Below are positions 1 to 6,995 of a stretch of 19,400 nucleotides of DNA, in pieces. Below the pieces are notes generated by a model. The model did not search any database and had not been told where the DNA came from. It saw only the letters and a program-made list of their open reading frames with translations. The position numbers were made by a program, and so were the translations under genes. The first letter of the stretch is position 1. The number at the start of each line of letters is the position of its first letter. The stretch comes from Planctomycetales bacterium (GTDB lineage: Bacteria > 4484-113 > JAFGCY01): the NCBI GenBank assembly GCA_024645305.1, contig JAHEFU010000023.1, forward strand, positions 1 through 19,400, given 5' to 3'.

Positions 1-112
1 CCTCCGCCAGGCTGTGGATGCGGCCCTCCCGGATGAGAACGTCGCCGCTGCCGGCCATCTGCGTGCCGTCGAAGATCTTCGCGCCGTGGATCAGGGTATC
101 CCTGTGCTTCAT
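1..112 (-). CDS. Amidohydrolase family protein, N-terminal fragment
   Basis: Only the first 37 codons lie in the window; the gene runs off the left edge. The translation begins MKHRDTLIHGAKIFDG and continues with G-D-V-L-I-R-E-G-R-I. This is the usual opening of the metal-dependent amidohydrolase superfamily (imidazolonepropionase/dihydroorotase/aryldialkylphosphatase-like), whose first beta-sandwich strands read L-I-x-G-A-x-I-F-D-G and D-V-L-I-x-D-G-R-I. The metal-binding H-x-H motif would lie further downstream and cannot be seen, so the substrate is unknown. An AGGAG stretch sits three bases before the ATG, a slightly short spacing. No signal peptide precedes the domain, so the enzyme is probably cytoplasmic. 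It lies 55 bp downstream of the Omp85-like gene on the same strand, with its own TATAAT in the gap. The family call is fairly secure despite the short length. Confidence 0.72.
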   Translation of the reverse strand, partial: MKHRDTLIHGAKIFDGTQMAGSGDVLIREGRIHSLAE

Positions 113-148
113 GTGCTCCTGTTGTCCGGGGCCATGCTGGCCAGCCAG

Positions 149-154
149 ATTATA
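149..154 (-). promoter_or_regulatory. Candidate -10 element (TATAAT) for the amidohydrolase gene
   Basis: Read on the minus strand this is a perfect TATAAT, 36 bases before the ATG at 112. No convincing -35 hexamer lies 16-18 bases further upstream, and that position is inside the end of the Omp85 gene. The amidohydrolase may therefore be transcribed separately from its neighbour. Confidence 0.35.
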
Positions 155-167
155 GGTGATGCGCCGA

Positions 168-1670
168 TCAGAACTGGCTGCCGAAAGCCAGGCCCCATGA
201 GTTGTCGCTGCCGTCCCAGCTCTGCCCGAGCCAGGCCCCTATCTTGAAGCCGCCGTAGATCGGCAGCTGGAACAGCCCGCCGACACCCCAGGCGTTGAGG
301 GACTCCAGCTCGGTGAGGTTCTCCCCTACGAAGCCGTTGTCGGAGAATACGTAGGCCTCATAGCGCCGTGCCGGATCGAGGGTGAAACGGTACTCCGTGC
401 GCGCCCCGATGAATTTCGTGGCGGCCCAGGTATCGTAGGTGTAGCCGCGCACGTTGCTGCCGCCGCCGATGATCTGCTCGTAGGCCCAGGGCACATTGCC
501 ATCGGCGATGTCCGCCTGCAGCTGCACGGCCACGCTGGCCGTCTCGTAGAAGTCGCGGATGTCATTCTCGAGGCCGATGCCCTCCTCGGGCGCATCGCGC
601 TTCTGCGGCCCGAAGATGTTGTGCACGGGTTCGTAGCGCCGCAGATCCACGCGGAAGCGGCTGGAATCGAAATTGCCGAAGGTATGGGACAGCCTGGCGT
701 TGTAGCTCCAGCCTTCCTTGGGGAGGAAGGTGGAGTCACGCTGGCCGCTGCTCCAGGTCAGGTAGGTCTCCAGGCCGTTGCCGGTCATGGAGAAGTCGCT
801 GCGCGGGGCCGTGCCGATGCCGTTGGGATTGCCGGCATAGACCCAGGCCTCGTGGCGGTAGAAGCCGGCGCCGAGCGCCCAGCTGCCCGGGATGTCCCCC
901 AGCGGGGCATCGCCGTTGAAGCCATAGGCGTAGTCCACCCGGCTGACCCGGGTGCGCAGCTCCGCCGCCTCCCCTAGACTGTCGCGCTCGCGCGTGCGCC
1001 AGGAGTTGGCAACCGACGCCGAGAACGACTCGGAGTTGCGGCCGCCATTGAGGGTGTTGTCCGTGAATGAAAAGCTGCCGTAGGGGTCATCCGGCTCGTC
1101 CGTGGCAAAGCCCAGGCTGGCCGCGAGCTGCTTGTTGCTGTTGTCGTAGAAGAAGTCGTTGTAACGCAGGCCGACGAGCGCTCCGGCCAGGGCACTGTAA
1201 CTCGGCTCGGGGATGAAGGTCTGGGGATTGCCGGCTGTGTAGCGGATGTCGATGTTCACGCTGCCGTCCTTGTTCTCCCAGACCTGCCAGCTCAGGCTGG
1301 TGAACATCTGCCGGCTGTAGGCCTGCTTGGCAAGACGGATGAATCGTTCCTCGACATAGGGCGCACCCTGCGGGATCTGCAGGATCAGCAGGGCCAGGCT
1401 GGGGTCCAGCGGCCCGCTGTGCTCTACGACGCGCACATCCGCGATGAAGTGCATCCGGCCATCCTCGTAGGCCCGGGCGTATTCACGCAGGTCCTCCGCA
1501 GTCAGGAAGGCCAGGGCCTGGGGATCGATCAGCTGGAACATGAAGGCCGGCAGGATATCCAGCACGTCATCCGGGATTTCCTCGTAGGTGATGGCCTGGG
1601 CCGGGCGCACGCAGCAGCATGCGGCAAGCAGCATGAGCAGTGCGCCAAGGGCTAGTGAACGGGCCTTGAT
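168..1670 (-). CDS. Omp85/BamA-like outer-membrane beta-barrel protein
   Basis: Probable outer-membrane 16-strand barrel of the Omp85 (bacterial surface antigen D15) superfamily. The family signature V-R-G-Y (residues about 407-410), preceded by G-G-G-S-N and followed by a strand ending in E-Y-R-F, is the conserved barrel lid-loop region. The chain ends in phenylalanine (G-S-Q-F), as outer-membrane proteins do. Residues about 105-155 look like a single POTRA domain, far fewer than the five of BamA, so this is a short accessory Omp85 and not BamA itself. The first ATG, at 1634, gives a truncated signal peptide with no basic residues and no Shine-Dalgarno sequence. Twelve codons upstream an ATC at 1670 follows GGAGG by seven bases and restores K-A-R plus a hydrophobic core ending A-Q-A, so I place the start there (500 residues). 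An L-L-A-A-C lipobox-like stretch inside the signal makes a lipoprotein an alternative. Confidence 0.85.
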   Translation of the reverse strand: MKARSLALGALLMLLAACCCVRPAQAITYEEIPDDVLDILPAFMFQLIDPQALAFLTAEDLREYARAYEDGRMHFIADVRVVEHSGPLDPSLALLILQIPQGAPYVEERFIRLAKQAYSRQMFTSLSWQVWENKDGSVNIDIRYTAGNPQTFIPEPSYSALAGALVGLRYNDFFYDNSNKQLAASLGFATDEPDDPYGSFSFTDNTLNGGRNSESFSASVANSWRTRERDSLGEAAELRTRVSRVDYAYGFNGDAPLGDIPGSWALGAGFYRHEAWVYAGNPNGIGTAPRSDFSMTGNGLETYLTWSSGQRDSTFLPKEGWSYNARLSHTFGNFDSSRFRVDLRRYEPVHNIFGPQKRDAPEEGIGLENDIRDFYETASVAVQLQADIADGNVPWAYEQIIGGGSNVRGYTYDTWAATKFIGARTEYRFTLDPARRYEAYVFSDNGFVGENLTELESLNAWGVGGLFQLPIYGGFKIGAWLGQSWDGSDNSWGLAFGSQF

Positions 1671-1677
1671 ACCTCTT

Positions 1678-1682
1678 CCTCC
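1678..1682 (-). promoter_or_regulatory. Ribosome binding site GGAGG pointing to an ATC start
   Basis: A consensus GGAGG on the minus strand lies seven bases before ATC at 1670-1668. No ATG, GTG or TTG exists in this frame between the upstream in-frame TAA codons and the ATG at 1634. The site therefore serves either an ATC initiation codon or nothing obvious. Confidence 0.5.
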
Positions 1683-1692
1683 GGGAACAGCG

Positions 1693-1698
1693 ATTCTA
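1693..1698 (-). promoter_or_regulatory. Candidate -10 element (TAGAAT) for the Omp85-like gene
   Basis: TAGAAT on the minus strand, 22 bases before the proposed ATC start, would give a leader of about 16 bases that just contains the GGAGG. The same hexamer occurs ahead of the lipoproteins starting at 6734 and 16528. No clear -35 is visible. Confidence 0.35.
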
Positions 1699-1874
1699 GC
1701 ATGTCCACCGTTCCATACCTTTTATTATGGACGTTCAGGCCTGCTCCCAACACAATCTCCATGATTTCCGGTTCAGCGCGCTCTTCTGTTTAGGCCTGTC
1801 GGTCAGCGGGTAACAAGTATGGTTTGGAAAAATCCGGACCGACAAACATTCCGGTTTCGCTTCAATGACCGGCC

Positions 1875-1881
1875 AAAGGAG
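1875..1881 (+). promoter_or_regulatory. Ribosome binding site AAAGGAG deciding a TTG start
   Basis: AAAGGAG lies six bases before a TTG at 1888. The TTG is followed immediately by a lipoprotein signal peptide, whereas the longer in-frame ATG at 1819 has no Shine-Dalgarno sequence and would add 23 charged residues in front of it. Confidence 0.7.
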
Positions 1882-1887
1882 AATAAT

Positions 1888-2931
1888 TTGAAGCACCTTA
1901 ACACTTTCGCAGTTTCCATCCTGATGATCATCCTGGTCGCCCTCGCCGCTTCCTGCGGTGGCACGACCATCAATGCGGGACCAAACGATGACGGCCAGGG
2001 CAATGGCGGCGCCGAGCAGCAGATCAATGAGCAGCTGGGCGGCGACAAGCTGCCCTTCCCCTCCGATGAGGGTGACGATGAGCAGCAGATCGTGCTGCAG
2101 GCCAAGGGCGCGAGCTGGGTTTCCAGCCCGAACCACCTGGCCCCCTGGGCCAGCCATCTCGGCATGGTGGACCCCGGTGACCCGGGCTGCTACCTGCTGC
2201 AGGGCCAGAAGGACAATCCGCTGACGCACGTGCCCAAGGGCCCGCGCTACGCCTACGCCATCTACCGGATCCCGCTGGGAGCCCTGGAGACAGACCTGCT
2301 GAGCATGAAGGTGCAGGCCCAGACGGGCGCCGCCGGTGAGGTCTATTTCGGTGGTATCGCCAACTGGACCGGCATGCACTGGAACTTCTACGGACCGGAA
2401 GGTGCCGCACCGACCTGGGGCGTTGACATGACCACCCTGGGCTACGACTTCACAAGCCCCGCCGGTGACCTTTACGTGGCCCTGCTGGTGCCCGCCGCCA
2501 TGAGCCTGCACGTGACTGACATCGTGCTGGACTTCAAGGACCGCGAGAAGCCGACCGAGGACGACCCGACCATCTGGAACGTCTGGGGCCAGGCCTTCGA
2601 GGACTACGTCACGGGCAGCCCGCATGCGGGTTACCAGGTTAGCTTCGAGGACCTCAACACTGGCGTGATCTACACCACCATGACCGCTGCCAACGGCATG
2701 TGGGGCATGAACCTCGCCAGCGGTCACTACAAGTTCGGCGTGGACAGCAATGAGATGCTGCTGGACGTCAGCGGTGCGCCGGTGATGATCGACTACATCT
2801 ACGATGTGAGCGGCTTCGGAATCAAGATGGACCTGGCCTTCCCCGGCGAGTTCACCTATGTGGATGACAACGCCGCCTACTTCGGCAGCGTGGTCCCCAT
2901 GCCGCTGATCACGGCCAACAACTACCTGTAG
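1888..2931 (+). CDS. Lipoprotein with shared N-terminal module and transthyretin-like C-terminal domain
   Basis: Unrecognised as a named protein. It starts at TTG 1888 and encodes 347 residues. Residues 1-23 are a lipoprotein signal peptide with L-A-A-S-C lipobox (C23), followed by an Asp/Gly/Gln-rich linker. Residues about 65-216 form a beta-rich module related to that in the lipoproteins at 3015, 4854, 12683 and 14510. Shared marks are the Y-A-I-Y-R segment, the strand V-Y-F-G-G-I-A-N-W followed by H-W-N-F-Y-G-P, then D-L-Y-V-A-L-L-V and a final hydrophobic strand ending in D-F-K-D. Residues about 231-295 resemble a carboxypeptidase-regulatory-like (transthyretin fold) domain, with G-Q-A-F near its start and S-G-H-Y-K-F near its end. 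The protein is presumably anchored to a membrane and surface- or periplasm-exposed; a binding or structural role is inference. It is convergent with the lipoprotein at 3015 and ends at a palindromic terminator. Confidence 0.8.
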   Translation: MKHLNTFAVSILMIILVALAASCGGTTINAGPNDDGQGNGGAEQQINEQLGGDKLPFPSDEGDDEQQIVLQAKGASWVSSPNHLAPWASHLGMVDPGDPGCYLLQGQKDNPLTHVPKGPRYAYAIYRIPLGALETDLLSMKVQAQTGAAGEVYFGGIANWTGMHWNFYGPEGAAPTWGVDMTTLGYDFTSPAGDLYVALLVPAAMSLHVTDIVLDFKDREKPTEDDPTIWNVWGQAFEDYVTGSPHAGYQVSFEDLNTGVIYTTMTAANGMWGMNLASGHYKFGVDSNEMLLDVSGAPVMIDYIYDVSGFGIKMDLAFPGEFTYVDDNAAYFGSVVPMPLITANNYL

Positions 2932-2960
2932 ACCGGCAGCTTAACGGAATATCGGAAAAC

Positions 2961-2990
2961 AGAACGCCCCGGGAATTCCCGGGGCGTTCT
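2961..2990. terminator. Bidirectional terminator, 30-bp perfect palindrome
   Basis: AGAACGCCCC at 2961-2970 is the exact reverse complement of 2981-2990, and the central 2971-2980 is itself the palindrome GGGAATTCCC. With a one-base bulge, AAAC/GTTT extends the stem outwards. It lies 29 bp after one stop codon and 24 bp after the convergent gene's stop, so it can serve both. The tracts after it (CGTTTCTG on plus, GTTTTCCG on minus) are T-rich but short. Confidence 0.75.
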
Positions 2991-3014
2991 CGTTTCTGTC
3001 GGATTCAGTGCCTG

Positions 3015-4673
3015 TTAGAGGCCGGGGTTGCCGTTGCCATCCCCGTGGATGATCACGTGGAAGGCCAGCAGGCCTCCGTCGGGCAGCGGAGCCGCGTCCA
3101 CGGTCACGAGATCACCGACCGCGGCATCCTCCCATGTACCGGGAGTGCCATCAGGCAGCAGCCAGGCCGTATGGGCGTCGTGGAAGAAGGAGGGACCGAC
3201 CATCCCGGCTGAGTCCTCCAGCTTGAACATGCTGTCGTTGATGCTGTGGATGATGCCGGTGAAACTCAGGTTGCCCCCACCGCCGCCTCCACCGCCATCA
3301 CCAAGGATCATGACATGCAGGGCCACGAGTCCGATGTCCGGTGTGTCCTGGCAGTCCACGATCACGTGGTCACCGGGGGAGGCATCCAGCCAGCTGCCGA
3401 TCTGGCCGTTGGGCAGGATCCAGGCGGTGTCGGGATTGTGGGAGATCGCGGTGATGTTGTTGTTATTGAAACCCGCCACAAACAGTTTGTGGTCGTTGAC
3501 CTCATGCACGCTGCCGTCGATGGTGATGTTTCCGCCGCCGCCGCCGCCACCACCGTTGCCATCAATCACGTGCACGACATGTGCCAGCCAGGCACCGTCG
3601 GCGAGGATCTCCCCGACCACGTGCACGAAGGCACCGGGATGCACATCCGCCCAGCCGCCGGGTGTGCCGTCAGGCAGGATGAAAGCTGTCAGACTGTTGT
3701 GGTGGATCGTGTGCGGAGGGGCTCCGGGAGGGCCGCTGATGACCATGATGTGGGGATCAATCGCGTCGACGTGGCCATCCAGCGCGAACATGTTGCCGTT
3801 ACCGCCGCCGCCGTTGTCAGCAAGCTTCTGAACCAGCAGGGCGATGCAGCCGCCACCGATGACGGGGTTCTCCGCTTCGCGGCCCTGCACGCGCACCAGG
3901 TCTCCGATGGCGAAGGCATCCGGCCCGCTGGGGTTGCCATGCTCATCCACCCAGTGTGTCTCCCGGTTGTGGATGAAGTAGCGGTTCATCACCACAATGG
4001 CCAGGTCATCGAGGATCTCGATCGGACCCTCTGCCACGCAGTCTCCACCGGGGCCGCCATTGCCGTCCCCGGTGATGATGGTGGATTTGTCCACATGGAG
4101 GTGCTTGCCACTGCCTACGACGACTGCCCAGTACATGTTGCCAAGTCTGCTGATGAACTGCTGGCCGTTGTTGCGGAGGTCAATGTTGACCTCGGGCAGG
4201 TTGCTCTCCGCCAGCCAGTGCCAGCGGTTGTCCCTGAAACTGCCCAGGCCCACGTAGTAGGTGGTGTCCAGGTCCTGGGGACGGGTTTCCATGGCAAGGG
4301 TAAGCGGGTGCTGGTCCTGCAGGCCGCTGGCCTTGTAAACAGCCCAGGCGATATGGTCGCCGCTGCTCTGCAGCAGCAGGCTGTCGCCCTCCACGCTGCC
4401 ACCTGAGGCGATCAGGTAATCCGCGCCGAGGTATTCATGCACAGCGCTGGTATCACGCAGCAGGTCGCCGACTTCAGCATCATCAGCGGGCAGTTCCGGC
4501 AGTGGGCTGCCCAGCGGCAGCATCTCGCCGTAGGTTGCAGCCAGACTGTCGCCGTCGGCCGCAGCGTCGGTGCCCTGTGTCAGGCCACCACTGCAGGATG
4601 CCAGCAGTACCGCCAGCAGCAGGACGCAGGAAATCCAGGCCTGGTGGTTGTGTCTCAGGATCAGTGCGCGCAT
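3015..4673 (-). CDS. Lipoprotein with shared N-terminal module and four DUF5666-like repeats
   Basis: 552 residues from the ATG at 4673, which follows GGGAGGA by six bases; a longer in-frame ATG at 4736 would put 21 extra residues before the signal peptide. Lipobox is L-L-A-S-C (C27). After an L-P-L-G-S-P-L-P linker, residues about 60-205 carry the shared module (A-W-A-V-Y-K, G-L-G-S-F-R-D-N-R-W-H-W, L-G-N-M-Y-W-A-V-V-V). Four DUF5666-like repeats of about 80 residues follow, starting near C212. Each has an opening G-x-I-x-x-I strand, a T-A-W-x-L-P-D-G turn, a V-G-D-x-V-x-V strand and a final L-A-x-H-V strand. Repeats are joined by linkers of up to eight glycines. The first repeat has two cysteines (D-C and G-G-G-C-I) conserved in the neighbour at 4854, of which it is a tandem paralogue. 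Function unknown. Confidence 0.82.
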   Translation of the reverse strand: MRALILRHNHQAWISCVLLLAVLLASCSGGLTQGTDAAADGDSLAATYGEMLPLGSPLPELPADDAEVGDLLRDTSAVHEYLGADYLIASGGSVEGDSLLLQSSGDHIAWAVYKASGLQDQHPLTLAMETRPQDLDTTYYVGLGSFRDNRWHWLAESNLPEVNIDLRNNGQQFISRLGNMYWAVVVGSGKHLHVDKSTIITGDGNGGPGGDCVAEGPIEILDDLAIVVMNRYFIHNRETHWVDEHGNPSGPDAFAIGDLVRVQGREAENPVIGGGCIALLVQKLADNGGGGNGNMFALDGHVDAIDPHIMVISGPPGAPPHTIHHNSLTAFILPDGTPGGWADVHPGAFVHVVGEILADGAWLAHVVHVIDGNGGGGGGGGNITIDGSVHEVNDHKLFVAGFNNNNITAISHNPDTAWILPNGQIGSWLDASPGDHVIVDCQDTPDIGLVALHVMILGDGGGGGGGGNLSFTGIIHSINDSMFKLEDSAGMVGPSFFHDAHTAWLLPDGTPGTWEDAAVGDLVTVDAAPLPDGGLLAFHVIIHGDGNGNPGL

Positions 4674-4693
4674 ATGAAATCCTCCCAGTACGC

Positions 4694-4708
4694 ATACATT
4701 GTATGTAT
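4694..4708. promoter_or_regulatory. Perfect 15-bp dyad overlapping the -10 of the 3015-4673 gene
   Basis: ATACAT-TGT-ATGTAT is a perfect inverted repeat with a 3-base centre, and it contains the candidate TACAAT -10 element. Its position would suit a repressor operator, but AT-rich -10 regions can be dyadic by chance. Confidence 0.3.
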
Positions 4709-4725
4709 ATCCAGCGGTCGCGCAA
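4698..4725 (-). promoter_or_regulatory. Candidate promoter of the 3015-4673 lipoprotein
   Basis: On the minus strand TTGCGC (4725-4720) and TACAAT (4703-4698) are separated by 16 bases, and the -10 lies 24 bases before the ATG. This fits a short leader holding the GGGAGGA ribosome site. It implies independent transcription from the upstream paralogue, in line with the terminator between them. Confidence 0.45.
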
Positions 4726-4749
4726 GTGAAATGCACATTCAGCCGGCGA

Positions 4750-4795
4750 GGAAGAAATACAGGCGGGGGCTATGCCAGGGCATGGCTCCCCGCCT
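4750..4795 (-). terminator. Intrinsic terminator of the 4854-6734 lipoprotein
   Basis: AGGCGGGG and CCCCGCCT (4788-4795 and 4761-4768) form an 8-bp GC stem that encloses a smaller ATGC/GCAT hairpin. On the minus strand it is followed by GTATTTCTTCC. It lies about 60 bases past the stop codon of the gene at 4854 and before the promoter of the next gene. Confidence 0.6.
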
Positions 4796-4853
4796 GGTAG
4801 TGCAGCAGGTCTGAGTGGATGGCACCGGAGCGCCATCCGTCGCACAACTTTGA

Positions 4854-6734
4854 TCAGAACACCGGTGCGTCTATCACGAAGACATTCAGTGCGCTGAGGG
4901 AGTTATCGTCCAGTTCCTCGGCCTCAACCAGCAGGCTGCTGCCAATGGGAACCTCTGTCCAGTTCACAGTGCTGCCATCAGGCAGAATGAAGTTGGTCTG
5001 CGGGCCATGCTTGACGAATATGATCGAGCAGGTGGCGAGTTCGAAGATTTCCATCGTGCCTTCGTCGATGTTCAGCAACTGGCCATCGATAATCACGATG
5101 CCACTGCCGTTGTTGCCGTTTTGGAAAACGAACAGGGCCAGCCAGCTGCCGTCGGACTCAATCACGCCCTGAACCTCGACGAAATCACCGGGCACGATGT
5201 CCTGCCAGCTGCCGATGCTGCCATCAGCCAGGAAGAAGGTGGTCTGGTCGCTGTGGAACAGATGCTTCTCATCCCCGGTTGGATCGAATACGAGCACAAG
5301 GTTCTGGGCATCCACTTCGTGGACCCAGCCGGCCAGTCCGAAGCCCTGGCCGCCGCCACCGCCGCCACCGGAACTCTCGCGGATCACGGTGATGGCCACT
5401 ATGCCCGCCGGTGAAGCTTCGGCGTCGCCGAACACCATGTCCCCGACATTGAAGTTGGCCCATTGCAGCTGCTCACCGTTCTCACCGAACCAGAGGGTAT
5501 CGGGGGTGTGCATGAAGGTCTGGTTGTCCACAATGAAACTGGCCGCATCAATGGCCATGATCTGTCCGGCGAACTGGATGATCCGGCCTCCGCCGTTGTC
5601 ACCATTGATCAGCACGAAGCGGGCCAGCCAGCTGCCATCCCCGCGGATGATGCCCTCGGCATGTACCAGGTCGCCGAGCTGCAGGTCCTCCCAGCTTGCG
5701 GGAGTGCCATCAGCAAATGCGAACTGGGTGCCCAAGTCATGGAACACCATCTGCGGGGCGAATCCCGCCACCTCGTCAACCAGGAAGAACTCTGCGTTGG
5801 CATCGGCAACCACACCGTCGATCACGAAGTCATCGCCACCGCCGTTACCGCCAAGCATCATGACCGAAGTGGCAATGCAGCCACCGCCCATCACCGGAGT
5901 GTCGGACTCATAGCCCTCAACGTGCACGAACATCCCGGGCTGGAAGAGCCGTCTGTCAACAGGCCGGCCATCCTCATTCAGCCACATGGTATCGAGGTTG
6001 TGGATGAAGTAGTGGTTCTGCACTCCGAGCGCCAGGTCGTCAATGAATTGAATCGGACCATCGGCCAGGCAATCTCCTCCGCCTCCACCGCCGCCATTGC
6101 CGGTGATGATGGAAGCCTTGTCAACATAGATGTCATTGCCACCGTCGATCAGCACGGCCCAGTAGAGGTTGCCAAGCGCACTGATCCATTCCTGCTGGTC
6201 GCTGAGGTCAATGTTGACCTCGGGCAGCTCGCTCTCCACCAGCCAGTGCCAGCGGTTGTCGGTGAAGCTGCCCAGGGCCACGTAGTACGTCACGTCCAGG
6301 CCCTGCGGGCGGGTCTCCAGCGCAAAGGTGTGGGCTGTCTGGCCCTGCAGGCCGCCAGCCCTGTAGACCGCCCAGGCGGGTTCGCTGGGGCTGCTTTGCA
6401 GCAGCAGGCTCGTGCCTTCCACCGTGCCACCTGCGGCAACCAGGAAGTCCGAACCGAAATACTCCAGTACGGCGCTGGTGCTGCGGGATGCCGCATCGGG
6501 TGCAGGTCCGCTTTCATCCGGCAGTGCCGGCAGCGGGCTGCCCAGTGGCAGCAGTTCGCCGCCCGTGGAACCCGCTGGCATCGCCGTGTTGTTTACGTCA
6601 TTGAGTGAAGTTCCTGCATCAGCAGCCAGGCCGCCCCCTCCTCCGCATGCTGCCAGCAGTAATACCAGCACTAGCGGGAAGACCAGGACGGACAGCCGGT
6701 TAAGCAGTCCCTTCTCCCCTTGGTGACTCTTCAT
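4854..6734 (-). CDS. Lipoprotein with shared N-terminal module and five DUF5666-like repeats
   Basis: 626 residues. The ATG at 6734 follows AGGAGGT by six bases. The signal peptide ends in L-L-A-A-C (C30), then five glycines. L-P-L-G-S-P-L-P-A-L-P introduces the shared module (residues about 65-215), with A-W-A-V-Y-R-A-G-G-L, Y-V-A-L-G-S-F-T-D-N-R-W-H-W and G-N-L-Y-W-A-V-L-I. Five DUF5666-like repeats follow from about residue 221 to the C-terminus, separated by glycine-rich linkers. The first keeps the cysteine pair (C222 and the cysteine of G-G-G-C-I-A) seen in the paralogue at 3015, and the last has another cysteine (A-T-C-S). Compared with the paralogue it has one extra repeat. DUF5666 has no established activity, so a surface-exposed structural or binding role is inference. 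The gene is divergent from the MocR regulator, whose operator-like sequence recurs about 80 bp upstream of this start. Confidence 0.82.
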   Translation of the reverse strand: MKSHQGEKGLLNRLSVLVFPLVLVLLLAACGGGGGLAADAGTSLNDVNNTAMPAGSTGGELLPLGSPLPALPDESGPAPDAASRSTSAVLEYFGSDFLVAAGGTVEGTSLLLQSSPSEPAWAVYRAGGLQGQTAHTFALETRPQGLDVTYYVALGSFTDNRWHWLVESELPEVNIDLSDQQEWISALGNLYWAVLIDGGNDIYVDKASIITGNGGGGGGGDCLADGPIQFIDDLALGVQNHYFIHNLDTMWLNEDGRPVDRRLFQPGMFVHVEGYESDTPVMGGGCIATSVMMLGGNGGGDDFVIDGVVADANAEFFLVDEVAGFAPQMVFHDLGTQFAFADGTPASWEDLQLGDLVHAEGIIRGDGSWLARFVLINGDNGGGRIIQFAGQIMAIDAASFIVDNQTFMHTPDTLWFGENGEQLQWANFNVGDMVFGDAEASPAGIVAITVIRESSGGGGGGGQGFGLAGWVHEVDAQNLVLVFDPTGDEKHLFHSDQTTFFLADGSIGSWQDIVPGDFVEVQGVIESDGSWLALFVFQNGNNGSGIVIIDGQLLNIDEGTMEIFELATCSIIFVKHGPQTNFILPDGSTVNWTEVPIGSSLLVEAEELDDNSLSALNVFVIDAPVF

Positions 6735-6761
6735 AAGTCCACCTCCTGATTGGATACTCAG

Positions 6762-6767
6762 ATTCTA
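6762..6767 (-). promoter_or_regulatory. Candidate -10 element (TAGAAT) for the 4854-6734 lipoprotein
   Basis: TAGAAT on the minus strand lies 27 bases before the ATG, leaving a leader of about 20 bases with AGGAGGT. There is no good -35 hexamer, which would suit an activator-dependent promoter. Confidence 0.35.
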
Positions 6768-6789
6768 TGCATCCTCATCCGGAAAGAAA

Positions 6790-6805
6790 GGGTCGGAAGC
6801 GACCC
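6790..6805 (-). other. Short GC hairpin in the divergent control region
   Basis: GGGTCG and CGACCC pair over a 4-base loop. On the minus strand the hairpin is followed by TTTCTTTCC, which resembles a small intrinsic terminator. It lies upstream of the proposed TAGAAT of the lipoprotein gene, so it could equally be a protein-binding dyad. Confidence 0.3.
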
Positions 6806-6814
6806 AATACTGCT

Positions 6815-6822
6815 GGGACAGT
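6815..6822 (+). promoter_or_regulatory. Distal GGGACAGT half-site, candidate MocR binding site
   Basis: GGGACAGT here matches the right arm of the dyad at 6944-6968 exactly. It lies 81 bp upstream of the divergent lipoprotein start, so the regulator could act on that gene too. A single 8-bp match is modest evidence. Confidence 0.35.
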
Positions 6823-6921
6823 TTCAAATGCCAGTAAAGCCCAGCTGTTTATCCAGTCCTTGGAAACACTTTCAATAAATACAAGGGAATCAAGTAACGG
6901 ATAGTTGCTGTGCATTGAAGC

Positions 6922-6968
6922 GTCCCAGTCGAATTTCACAACAACTGTCCCAGTTCATTTGGGACAGT
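6922..6968 (+). promoter_or_regulatory. Candidate operator of the MocR regulator
   Basis: ACTGTCCC (6944-6951) and GGGACAGT (6961-6968) form a perfect inverted repeat with a 9-base spacer, ending 27 bp before the regulator's ATG. A direct repeat of GTCCCAGT occurs at 6922-6929 and 6947-6954, 25 bp apart. MocR regulators are known to bind paired sites next to their own genes, so autoregulation is the natural reading. Confidence 0.55.
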
Positions 6969-6995
6969 ACTGGTAGACTTTAGCCAGCGGTTGAT

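Noticed and set aside
1735..2727. Long minus-strand open frame opposite the 1888 lipoprotein
   Set aside because: Histidine- and valine-rich composition typical of the antisense of a GC-rich gene. The plus-strand frame has a signal peptide, ribosome site and recognisable domains.
3260..3570. CCACCGCCGCC-type tracts as microsatellites or a CRISPR-like array
   Set aside because: They code for glycine linkers in frame within the 3015 lipoprotein; no regular spacers or repeats are present.
3246..4406. Long plus-strand open frame opposite the 3015 lipoprotein
   Set aside because: Antisense of a clear lipoprotein with repeated domains; it has no signal, ribosome site or recognisable motif.
4817..4838. 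Stem GGATGGC/GCCATCC just after the 4854-6734 gene
   Set aside because: No T-tract follows on the minus strand; the stronger GC hairpin at 4750-4795 is a better terminator.
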